From: Candidatus Eiseniibacteriota bacterium
Lineage (GTDB): Bacteria > Eisenbacteria > RBG-16-71-46 > CAIMUX01
Length of the DNA: 64,000 nucleotides
Direction of reading: 5' to 3'
Assembly: GCA_016712505.1 (NCBI GenBank)
Contig: JADJQY010000001.1
Coordinates: 248,001 to 312,000 of the forward strand
Made by a program: the position numbers and the translations under genes. Shown piece by piece: positions 32,763-42,646 of this stretch (positions are counted from its first letter, which is position 1; every line of letters begins with the position of its first letter). The notes under the pieces were generated by a model. The model made no database searches and had not been told where the DNA came from. It saw only the letters and a list, made by a program, of their open reading frames with translations.

Positions 32763-34667
32763 ATGAGCCTCGAAGTCAAACCAACCTACGACTCCAGTAG
32801 CATTCAGGTCCTGAAGGGACTGGAGGGGGTGCGCCGTCGGCCGAGCATGTACATCGGCTCGACCGGAACGCGCGGATTGCACCACCTGATCTACGAAGTC
32901 GTCGACAACGCCATCGACGAGGCGCTCGGGGGCCACTGCGACCACATCGTGGTGACGCTCCTCCAGGATGGCGGTTGTTCCGTTCTCGACAACGGCCGCG
33001 GGATTCCGACCGACATCCACCAGGAGCAGGGCAAACCGGCGGTGGAAGTGGTGATGACGATGCTGCACGCCGGCGGCAAGTTCGACCACTCCTCATACAA
33101 GGTCTCGGGCGGACTCCACGGAGTGGGCGTGAGCGTGGTCAACGCGCTCTCCACCTGGCTGGAAGTCGAAGTCTCGCAAAAGGGAAAGGTCCACCGGCAG
33201 CGGTATCATCGCGGGGAAACAGCAACCGAGCTTCAGATCGTCGGCGAGACCGACCTCACCGGCACCAAGGTGACCTTTCAGCCCGACCCGGAGATCTTCG
33301 AGGACCTGGTCTTCAGTTTCGACACCGTCGCCTACCGTCTGCGCGAACTCGCGTTTCTCAATCGCGGCATCAAGATCGAGTTGATCGACGAACGGGACGG
33401 CAAGACCGGTACGTACTTCTACGAGACCGGCATCGAGGCGTTCGTCACCTGGTTGAACGAGAACAAGGACGCCCTGCACAAGGAGATCATCTTCATCTCG
33501 AGAGAGAAGGAGATGGTCACGGTCGAGGCCGCGCTGCAATACACCGACTCGTTCAACGAGTCGATTTTCACCTACGTGAACAACATCAATACGGTGGAGG
33601 GCGGCACCCACCTGGTCGGCTTCAAGCAGGCGCTGACCCGAGCCTTCAACACCTACGGCCAGAAGAACGGCATTCTCAAGAACACGACCCTGTCGGGGGA
33701 AGACGCCCGGGAGGGGCTGACCGCGGTGCTCTCGACCAAGGTGGTCGATCCGCAGTTCGAAGGCCAGACCAAGACGAAGCTGGGGAACAGTGAGGTCACC
33801 GGCATCGTGGCCTCGATCGTCGGCGAGTTCTTGAGCGAGTATCTGGACGAGAACCCGAGCATCGCGCGGAAGATCCTGGAGAAGTGCGTCCTCTCGCAGC
33901 GCGCCCGCGAGGCGGCGCGCAAAGCCCGCGACCTCGCCCGCCGAAAGGGGGCGCTCGAGGGAGCGGGGCTACCGGGCAAGCTCGCGGATTGCAGCAACAC
34001 CGACGTCGATTCGACGGAGCTCTACATCGTGGAGGGGGACTCGGCCGGAGGCAGCGCCAAGCAGGGACGAGACCGGAACTTCCAGGCGATCCTCCCGATC
34101 CGGGGCAAGCTGCTCAACGTCGAGAAGGCCCGCCTGGACAAGGCGCTGGCCAACGAGGAGATTCGAACCATCATCACGGCGGTGGGCACGGGATTCGGTG
34201 ACGAGGAGTTCGATCTCACTCGCCTGCGCTACGGCAAGATCATCATCATGACCGATGCCGACGTCGATGGATCGCACATCCGCACCCTCCTCCTGACCTT
34301 CTTTTTCCGGTTCATGAAGCCGTTGGTGGAAAGCGGTCACATTTTCATCGCGCAGCCGCCGCTCTACCGGGTCAAGAAGGGGAACCACGTCGAATACGCC
34401 TTCGACGATCGGCAGCGGGACGAGATCCTGGAGCGTGTCGGGAAACAAGGGATCTACCTACAGCGCTACAAGGGTCTCGGAGAGATGAACCCGGACCAGC
34501 TCTGGGAGACCACCATGGACCCGAAGAACCGGGTCCTGCTTCAAGTTTCGAGCGAGGACGCGGCCGAAGCGGAACGCATCTTCACCGTCTTGATGGGGGA
34601 TCAGGTGGAGCCGCGACGGCAGTTCATCGAGGAAAACGCGCTCTCCGTGCGCAATCTTGACATCTAG
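32763..34667 (+). CDS. gyrB: DNA gyrase subunit B
   Basis: 634 residues. The GHKL ATPase site has YEVVDNAIDEALGG, VLDNGRGIPTD and GGLHGVGVSVVNALS. The transducer domain follows, then the TOPRIM metal site with VEGDSAGGSAKQGRDRNF, RGKLLNVEKAR and MTDADVDGSHIRTLL. The closing GLGEMNPDQLWETTMDP is typical. The size matches the short GyrB form without the ~165-residue insert of E. coli. It pairs with the adjacent gyrA to introduce negative supercoils. Confidence 0.97.
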   Translation: MSLEVKPTYDSSSIQVLKGLEGVRRRPSMYIGSTGTRGLHHLIYEVVDNAIDEALGGHCDHIVVTLLQDGGCSVLDNGRGIPTDIHQEQGKPAVEVVMTMLHAGGKFDHSSYKVSGGLHGVGVSVVNALSTWLEVEVSQKGKVHRQRYHRGETATELQIVGETDLTGTKVTFQPDPEIFEDLVFSFDTVAYRLRELAFLNRGIKIELIDERDGKTGTYFYETGIEAFVTWLNENKDALHKEIIFISREKEMVTVEAALQYTDSFNESIFTYVNNINTVEGGTHLVGFKQALTRAFNTYGQKNGILKNTTLSGEDAREGLTAVLSTKVVDPQFEGQTKTKLGNSEVTGIVASIVGEFLSEYLDENPSIARKILEKCVLSQRAREAARKARDLARRKGALEGAGLPGKLADCSNTDVDSTELYIVEGDSAGGSAKQGRDRNFQAILPIRGKLLNVEKARLDKALANEEIRTIITAVGTGFGDEEFDLTRLRYGKIIIMTDADVDGSHIRTLLLTFFFRFMKPLVESGHIFIAQPPLYRVKKGNHVEYAFDDRQRDEILERVGKQGIYLQRYKGLGEMNPDQLWETTMDPKNRVLLQVSSEDAAEAERIFTVLMGDQVEPRRQFIEENALSVRNLDI

Positions 34668-34679
34668 CCGCAACCGCAC

Positions 34680-34731
34680 GAACGAGAGCAGCGAGCCCAG
34701 CGCGCGAACGAGAGCAGCGAGCCCAGCGCGC
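34680..34731 (+). repeat. 26-base direct repeat, two copies, in the gyrB-gyrA spacer
   Basis: A 26-base unit starting GAACGAGAGCAGCGAGCCCA occurs at 34680-34705 and again at 34706-34731. Partial copies of GAGAGCAGCGA continue up to the gyrA ribosome-binding site (GAGAGGA). It is non-coding, with all pieces in the same orientation. Confidence 0.9.
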
Positions 34732-34762
34732 GAGAGCAGCGAATACAGCGAGCGAGAGGATC

Positions 34763-37342
<2,580 letters not shown>

Positions 37343-37463
37343 GCACGGGCGAGCGACCCCGGGCGATCCTGGGCGGCGCGCGCGCGAGCCAGGCCATGCA
37401 AGAGCAAGACGACAATCAGGAACGAGTTACAACACCGCCCGGCAGGTAGCGAGGACGAGCACT

Positions 37464-38123
37464 CTGAACGCCAAGTATCAAGCTGACATCGACGGAGCTC
37501 TGGAGAAGCACCGGATCTCCGACTACACCGTGCGCCGACTCTCGATGTACTTCCGCATCCTCGAGGACCTGGAACGAAACGGCCGGCAGGTGATCTCTTC
37601 AGCCATGCTGGCCAAACTGGGCGGAACGAATAGCGCCCAGGTGCGGAAAGACCTCTCCTACTTCGGCAATTTCGGCAAGCGCGGCCGGGGCTACTCCGTG
37701 GCGGATCTCAAGGAGACCCTGCGTGGCATTCTCGGGCTCAATCGGAGCTGGCGGGTCGTTCTGGTCGGCGCCGGCCAGCTCGGCTCTGCCCTCTTCTCCT
37801 ACAAGGACTTCAACAAGCATGGGTTCCACGTCGTCGCGATCTTGGACGTCGATCCCGCCAAGGTCGGCAAGACCTGGGATGGCGTAACCATCCGCGCCTT
37901 CGACAAGTGCGAGCAGGTGGTCCGCGAGTCCGGGGCCGAGGTGGCCGTGATCGTCACTCCGTCGGAGGCCGCCCAGTCGGCGGTCGACCGGCTGGCGAAG
38001 GCCGGGGTTCGGGGCTTCCTGAACTTCGCCCCCTGTAAGCTCACCGTTCCCGAAAGCGCCACCGTCCGCAATGTGAACATCACCATCGAGCTCGAAGGCC
38101 TCTCCTACGCCCTCCAGGGCTAA
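37464..38123 (+). CDS. rex: Redox-sensing transcriptional repressor Rex, apparent CTG start
   Basis: 219 residues if initiated at the CTG at 37464. GAGGA lies 8 bases before it, and no in-frame ATG, GTG or TTG occurs nearby upstream. The next candidate, a GTG within TVRRLSMYF, would remove the first helix. The winged helix includes RRLSMYFRILEDLERNG, SSAMLAKLGGTNSAQVRKD and LSYFGNFGKRGRGY. The Rossmann domain has VVLVGAGQLGSAL, ILDVDPAKVG and NFAPCKLTVP. Rex senses the NADH/NAD ratio and represses fermentation and anaerobic respiration genes. The protein resembles Thermus-type Rex. It is co-directional with gyrA, 121 bases downstream. Confidence 0.92.
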   Translation: MNAKYQADIDGALEKHRISDYTVRRLSMYFRILEDLERNGRQVISSAMLAKLGGTNSAQVRKDLSYFGNFGKRGRGYSVADLKETLRGILGLNRSWRVVLVGAGQLGSALFSYKDFNKHGFHVVAILDVDPAKVGKTWDGVTIRAFDKCEQVVRESGAEVAVIVTPSEAAQSAVDRLAKAGVRGFLNFAPCKLTVPESATVRNVNITIELEGLSYALQG

Positions 38124-38125
38124 CC

Positions 38126-38148
38126 CCTGCGAGGCTCTGCCCCGCAGG
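38126..38148 (+). terminator. Hairpin after rex
   Basis: The stem CCTGCG/CGCAGG with an 11-base loop starts 3 bases after the rex stop codon. There is no T-run, so it is at best a weak terminator. Confidence 0.35.
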
Positions 38149-38228
38149 TACGCAGCCAGGTAGCATCACCCCACATTGATGTTTCTCCGGAGCACGAACT
38201 GCGACGCCGCGAGGCCGACACGCCGGCT

Positions 38229-38310
38229 ATGTTAATAAACAAACATTGATTTTAAATACACGACACGGGACTTCCGCAAACAATTTATTCGTACAAATAC
38301 ATATTATGTC
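38229..38310. promoter_or_regulatory. AT-rich promoter region before the sigma-factor operon
   Basis: This is a sharp AT-rich island in GC-rich surroundings, with GTTAATAAACAAACATTGAT and ACAAATACATATTATG-like segments. ACATTGAT occurs here and once more at ~38173. It probably carries the promoter of the sigma/anti-sigma/CHAT operon. I cannot assign -35 and -10 boxes confidently. Confidence 0.45.
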
Positions 38311-38372
38311 TTTCGGACCTCCCGCCCACAACCCCCCTCCCCCGACCCGCGTCAAGCGACTACCTTCCCCCC

Positions 38373-39140
38373 GTGACTGATCCACTCCGCACCGACGCCA
38401 ACTGGCCCCAGGAGCTGGCCCGACTCCAGGTAGCCATGGCGGAAACGGCCGATCCCGGGGCAAGGACCCAACTCCGGGGCGAGTTCTGGCGCCTGCTCTA
38501 TTCCGCCCTCCACCGGCAACTCCGATTTCACGCCCGAAACGCCCGATCGGTCGAACCCGCCGACCTCGAGGACATTTCTTCGGAGAAGTCGTTAGAACTG
38601 CTCGCCCGGGCGGAAACAGGGGCGTGGAGCCTGGCGGGCAGGACGGCAGCGGAGATCTCCGGTTACGTTTCGGCCGCGGCGCGATTCGGGTGGATCGATC
38701 ATGTCGAGCGGGGTTCTCGCCAGGCTCCGATCGCCTCTGAAGAGCAACTGGCGACAGAACCGGGGCTGCGATACGTCGGCAGCCACTGGGAGGTCTCGGA
38801 GCGGCCGGCGGCGCTCGGTCTGGTCGAGGCCCTTCGCAGTTGCCTCGAATCGCTACCCGAGCGGAATCGGCGCGTCTGGTTCTTTCGCGTCTTCTATGCG
38901 ATGAGTGGGCGTGACATCGCGCGGCACCCTCGAGTCCGCCTGAACGCCCCGCACGTCGATGTCCTGGTGCAGCGCGCGCGCGACGCACTGCGGGACTGTC
39001 TGGATCGAAAGGGGCACGCGACCGATCGGATCCCATCCGGGGCGTTCATCGAACTCTGGGAACTGTTCGAATCGCTCGCGCATCGTGAGCCAGCCGCGAC
39101 CGAAGAGAACGGCACAGGAGCCGACAGCGATGAGCAGTGA
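38373..39140 (+). CDS. ECF-like RNA polymerase sigma factor
   Basis: 255 residues from a GTG at 38373. That start has no Shine-Dalgarno, so it may be leaderless; the ATG at 38436 with AGGT is an alternative. A sigma-2-like helical part (FWRLLYSALHRQLRFHARNA, DLEDISSEKSLELLARAE, YVSAAARFGWIDHVERGSR) and a sigma-4-like part (CLESLPERNRRVWFFRVFYA, SGRDIARHPRVRLNAPHVDV, RARDALRDCLDRKG) are visible. It is divergent and longer than typical ECF factors. It overlaps the anti-sigma gene by 11 bases, the usual coupling of a sigma factor with its antagonist. It probably drives this operon and distant targets. Confidence 0.78.
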   Translation: MTDPLRTDANWPQELARLQVAMAETADPGARTQLRGEFWRLLYSALHRQLRFHARNARSVEPADLEDISSEKSLELLARAETGAWSLAGRTAAEISGYVSAAARFGWIDHVERGSRQAPIASEEQLATEPGLRYVGSHWEVSERPAALGLVEALRSCLESLPERNRRVWFFRVFYAMSGRDIARHPRVRLNAPHVDVLVQRARDALRDCLDRKGHATDRIPSGAFIELWELFESLAHREPAATEENGTGADSDEQ

Positions 39141-39912
39141 AGCACACCTGGATGACGACCTCCTGATCGACCTGGTTCACCACCTGCTGCATCCGGCCGA
39201 ATCGATCGCAGCGCTGCACCACCTCAAAGCGTGCCCTCCATGCGCCGACCGCTTCCGTTCCGTGGCAGCCTCACGCGAGTTGGCTCTGGCGCGCGAAGAG
39301 CTCGTGCTCGGCCGTCGCGTTGTCGAACAGATCGCTCCGGCGATCACCCGCCACGTCACGCCAACCTGGCGGTGGATCTGGCGACCGCTAGCCGCAGCCG
39401 CGGTTCTCGCCCTCGTGCTCTTCCGTCCCCAGTCCTGGGATCCCGAGTCGAGGAGCGAGCCGAACTCGACCCGCGAGTTGGCCAGGAGAAGCGCTTGGCT
39501 CCCCGATCCCGAAGCCAGCGTCCTTCAGCGGGAGGCCGAAGATGCGGTGGTCGAGCCGACGTTGCGCCGTGCGCTGAAGGCCTATCGACAACGCGACCTA
39601 CGATTCGCCCGCGATCTCTTGCTGCAGGCGAACACCGAAGGCGTGGCCGAAGAGGTGCGCCTCATCTACCTAGGGTCCACAGAGCTGCAGTTGGGGCGGC
39701 CGCAGGCGTCGCTGGCAGCGCTCCAGCGCGTGCGGCTCGATCTGGTGCCGGAGCCTTGGCGGGGCGAGGCACTATGGAGTCTCTACCTGTCTCATCGACT
39801 CGGTGGTCACAAAGAAGCGGCCGACTCCCTCCGCCGGATTCTCTCGGTCCGAGGCGACGCGATCGGCGCCCGCGCCCGCGATGGCGCCCCCGGGGCCTCG
39901 GTAGATCGGTGA
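39130..39912 (+). CDS. Membrane anti-sigma factor with zinc-binding ZAS motif and periplasmic helical domain
   Basis: 260 residues from the ATG at 39130 inside the sigma gene's end. Residues 31-38 form HxxxCxxC (HLKACPPC), the zinc-containing anti-sigma motif, in a ~75-residue cytoplasmic domain. One membrane helix follows at ~83-98 (IWRPLAAAAVLALVLF). The ~160 residues outside it contain TPR-like helices (TLRRALKAYRQRDLRFARDL, VRLIYLGSTELQLGRPQASL, EALWSLYLSHRLGGHKEAAD). It should hold the sigma factor inactive until a periplasmic signal or protease releases it. Its stop overlaps the CHAT gene start (GTGA). Confidence 0.8.
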   Translation: MSSEAHLDDDLLIDLVHHLLHPAESIAALHHLKACPPCADRFRSVAASRELALAREELVLGRRVVEQIAPAITRHVTPTWRWIWRPLAAAAVLALVLFRPQSWDPESRSEPNSTRELARRSAWLPDPEASVLQREAEDAVVEPTLRRALKAYRQRDLRFARDLLLQANTEGVAEEVRLIYLGSTELQLGRPQASLAALQRVRLDLVPEPWRGEALWSLYLSHRLGGHKEAADSLRRILSVRGDAIGARARDGAPGASVDR

Positions 39913-42113
39913 CTCTCCCGGGACGAGAGTGGATCCTACTCGCAGCTCTCGCCGTGTTTCCGCTCGCCAATGGAGGGTGTACGCGGGAGATCTCGGCGTT
40001 CCAGGGCCCTTCCACCCAAGAACTTCTTCGCCGGGCGAACGCCCTCAGCCCACGCGCAGACTCGCTGCGCGAGGTCGGGGCGCTACCTGCCGCAATCGAT
40101 CTGCTCGAGGATCAGCTGCACCAGCGCCGCCGACTCCTTCCCGCACGGTCTCCGGAGATCGCCGAAAGCCTGATCCGCCTGGCAAAACTGCAGAAACAAG
40201 CGCGCCGGCCCGACGACGCGATGCTCCATTACCGCGAGGCAGTTTCGATCTACCGAGAATCGTTTGGGCCGAACTCGCCGGAGGAACTCTTGGCCACGAC
40301 CGGCATCGCGAACCTCCATCGCCTCGCCCGAAACCAGGATTCCGCACTGGTCCTGTTCGACCAGGTTCTGCGCACGCGGCGCGCGAGGGAAGCGGATGCA
40401 CAGGCCGCGGGCGATCGCGACGCGGCGGCGGCGGAAGGGGGGCAGATCGCCGAGTTGTTGTTCGATATCGGCGTCACCCTGACTCCCCAGGGCGACTGGC
40501 GCAGAGCCGAGGCGGCGCTAGGCGAGGCGGTCGAACGGCAGCGCGCTGCCGGAACCGGGGAACGACTGCAACTGGCCCGGAGTCTGGGCAGTCACGGAAC
40601 GGCGCTGCGCCATCTCGGTCGCGCCGACCTCGCCGTGGGGGAGTTGCTCGAATCGGCGCGGCTGTTCGAGCAACTGCGGAGTGAGACCGCGCCCGGAATG
40701 GAGCGAGCGATGAACTTCTCGCTCTCGAGCTACGACATGCTGGCCGCCGCCCAACTTGAGTTCGGGCAAGAAACCGCGGCCTGGCAGTCACTGGAAAAGG
40801 CCCGGGCGCGCCCGTTGGTCGAGACCATGACCGCGCGCGCGGCGATCGACACGACCGACTGGGGGATCGACGGATTGTCTCGGGTCCGTGCGGCACTCGG
40901 TCCGAAGGACGCACTCATCGGGTGGCTGGCGGTGCGGCCCGGAGCCACCGCGGAGGAGTACCCGTTCTGGTGCTACAGTATTCGGCGCGATAAGGGCCTC
41001 GCCTGGTACCGCGTCGATGCCGTGCCGCACGCCCAATCGGCATCCGACCTTTCGCTCGATGCCCTGCGCCGCGAGCTGGTACGAACGGCGAGCTGGCCGC
41101 TGCATGTCGAAGGAACGGAAGAGGTGGATCGGCTGGGGCGCGAGACCTACACCCAGCGATTTGCGCCGCTCGAGGCGGATTTGCGCGGCGTTGATCACCT
41201 GATCGTGGTCGCCCCGGACTTGAACCACGGGGCGCCGATAACGACCTGGATCGACCCCCAGGGAAACAGCCTGCTGGACCGATTTCGCATCACCTATGCG
41301 GGATCCGCGTACCTGTACGCTCACCTGGTCGCCACCCAGTCGAGCCGACGCCCCCCGCCGGCCTGGCGTGCGCTGATTCTCGCCGACTCGCAGGAGTCTG
41401 GGGGATCGGATCGACCACCACTCGGCGCCGCCATCGCGGAAGTCCGATCGCTCGCGGCGCTGGCAGGCCCGTCCACGGTGTTGCTCGACTCAGCGTCAAC
41501 CTTGGCGCAGCTTCGCGACATGGCGAAGGAGGGTCAGCTGACCGAGTACCAGCTCATCCACTTCGCCGCCCATGCCATCGTCGATCCACTCTGGGTCGGG
41601 AGAACCGGGATCGTCCTGTCGGCCGGTCACGACGAGAGGGAGTCAGAGACCTCATCCACCCCCGGACTGGTGGCGGTGCACGACATCCTCGACACCTGGA
41701 GCCTTGATGCCGACCTGGTAACCCTGTCGGCTTGTGAGAGTGCCCTCGGGCCGCACAGCCTGAACGATGGGTTCCTCGGTCTGCACCATGCACTGATGGG
41801 GGCGGGCGCCCGTCGTGTCATCGCCAGCCTGTGGCCGGTGGACGATCGTGCCACATCGCTCTTGATGGGTCGCTTCTACCGACTGCTGCTGGCCGACGGA
41901 GCTGCCGACGAGGCGACCGCGCTCCGCGCCGCGGGCCTCTGGCTGCGCGAGTGGCGCGATGACTCGGGAACGCAGCCGTACCGGCATCCGATCTACTGGG
42001 CCGGCTTCATTCTGCTGGCCGGCGGTGGGGTTGCAACTCGGCCTGGTTCCTCCGGGCCGGCCGCTCCGGCGCCCGGCGCATACTCTCAAGTTCCTCCTCC
42101 TTCCGGTCGATAA
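39909..42113 (+). CDS. Secreted TPR-CHAT cysteine protease
   Basis: 734 residues from a GTG at 39909 that overlaps the anti-sigma stop codon. An N-terminal export signal (EWILLAALAVFPLANGGC) could be a weak lipobox. TPR helices occupy ~residues 40-310 (EIAESLIRLAKLQKQARRPD, LARSLGSHGTALRHLGRADL). The CHAT domain fills ~400-715, with the catalytic pair His555 (HFAAHA) and Cys609 (LSACESALG), plus GARRVIASLWPVDD and HPIYWAGFILLA. CHAT proteases are caspase/separase relatives. One is the type III-E CRISPR protease that releases a sigma factor by cutting its partner. Here the neighbour is a membrane anti-sigma with a periplasmic domain, an obvious candidate substrate. Confidence 0.88.
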   Translation: MTLPGREWILLAALAVFPLANGGCTREISAFQGPSTQELLRRANALSPRADSLREVGALPAAIDLLEDQLHQRRRLLPARSPEIAESLIRLAKLQKQARRPDDAMLHYREAVSIYRESFGPNSPEELLATTGIANLHRLARNQDSALVLFDQVLRTRRAREADAQAAGDRDAAAAEGGQIAELLFDIGVTLTPQGDWRRAEAALGEAVERQRAAGTGERLQLARSLGSHGTALRHLGRADLAVGELLESARLFEQLRSETAPGMERAMNFSLSSYDMLAAAQLEFGQETAAWQSLEKARARPLVETMTARAAIDTTDWGIDGLSRVRAALGPKDALIGWLAVRPGATAEEYPFWCYSIRRDKGLAWYRVDAVPHAQSASDLSLDALRRELVRTASWPLHVEGTEEVDRLGRETYTQRFAPLEADLRGVDHLIVVAPDLNHGAPITTWIDPQGNSLLDRFRITYAGSAYLYAHLVATQSSRRPPPAWRALILADSQESGGSDRPPLGAAIAEVRSLAALAGPSTVLLDSASTLAQLRDMAKEGQLTEYQLIHFAAHAIVDPLWVGRTGIVLSAGHDERESETSSTPGLVAVHDILDTWSLDADLVTLSACESALGPHSLNDGFLGLHHALMGAGARRVIASLWPVDDRATSLLMGRFYRLLLADGAADEATALRAAGLWLREWRDDSGTQPYRHPIYWAGFILLAGGGVATRPGSSGPAAPAPGAYSQVPPPSGR

Positions 42114-42170
42114 GCCTCACGGCAGGTTTTTCCCACGCAAGGCACGAACGATGACGCGAAGGAGCCACCC

Positions 42171-42638
42171 TTGTTCCAGAGTCGGAGTTGCCGCCGCGTT
42201 GCCGCGGGCATGATCCTCGGGACACAGTTGTTCTTGGTCTGTCCGTGCACCGCGCGCGACGCCACCCACACGGATTCGAGCGAACCCGCATCGATTGTCC
42301 CACTCGATGAAGTTGCGGCGACCGATGTGACCGGAGCGGTCGCGGCGGCGATGGCGGAGATCGGGGGGAGTCGAGCGCCGGAGAACCCAACCTCGACCCA
42401 GCCCGGCAAGGAAGCGAGGGCGGACTCGATCGAGATCGCGTTACGTCGAGCGGAACTCGAGTTCGCCTCGGAAGAGCCACCGTCCGAGAAGCGCGGCTGG
42501 GGGAAGTTGGCCTGGCTCGGCGGCGCGCTCGGCGCCGGAGCGGTCGCACTGCTCTTCGGCGGAGGGGCTGCGGCATCCGGCAACCCGCCGCCAGCCTCGT
42601 CGCTTCCCGATCCTCCGGCACCACCAACCGCACGATGA
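42171..42638 (+). CDS. Small exported protein with C-terminal membrane helix, unknown function
   Basis: 155 residues from a TTG at 42171 with AAGGAG 6 bases upstream, a strong site. The N-terminus (RRVAAGMILGTQLFLVCPCTA) is a signal sequence. The middle is acidic and Ala-rich (DEVAATDVTGAVAAAMAEIG) with a helix (SIEIALRRAELEF). A glycine-zipper membrane helix follows (LAWLGGALGAGAVALLFGGG) and a Pro-rich tail (PPPASSLPDPPAPP). I do not recognise a family. It sits inside the sigma/anti-sigma/CHAT unit, overlapping the next gene's start region, so it is probably a component or substrate of that cassette. Confidence 0.7.
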   Translation: MFQSRSCRRVAAGMILGTQLFLVCPCTARDATHTDSSEPASIVPLDEVAATDVTGAVAAAMAEIGGSRAPENPTSTQPGKEARADSIEIALRRAELEFASEEPPSEKRGWGKLAWLGGALGAGAVALLFGGGAAASGNPPPASSLPDPPAPPTAR

Positions 42639-42646
42639 GGTCAAGG

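Noticed and set aside
38227..39036. 269-codon open frame antisense to the sigma gene
   Set aside because: Arg/Pro-rich product with no motif. The sense strand has sigma-like helices and is translationally coupled to the anti-sigma gene.
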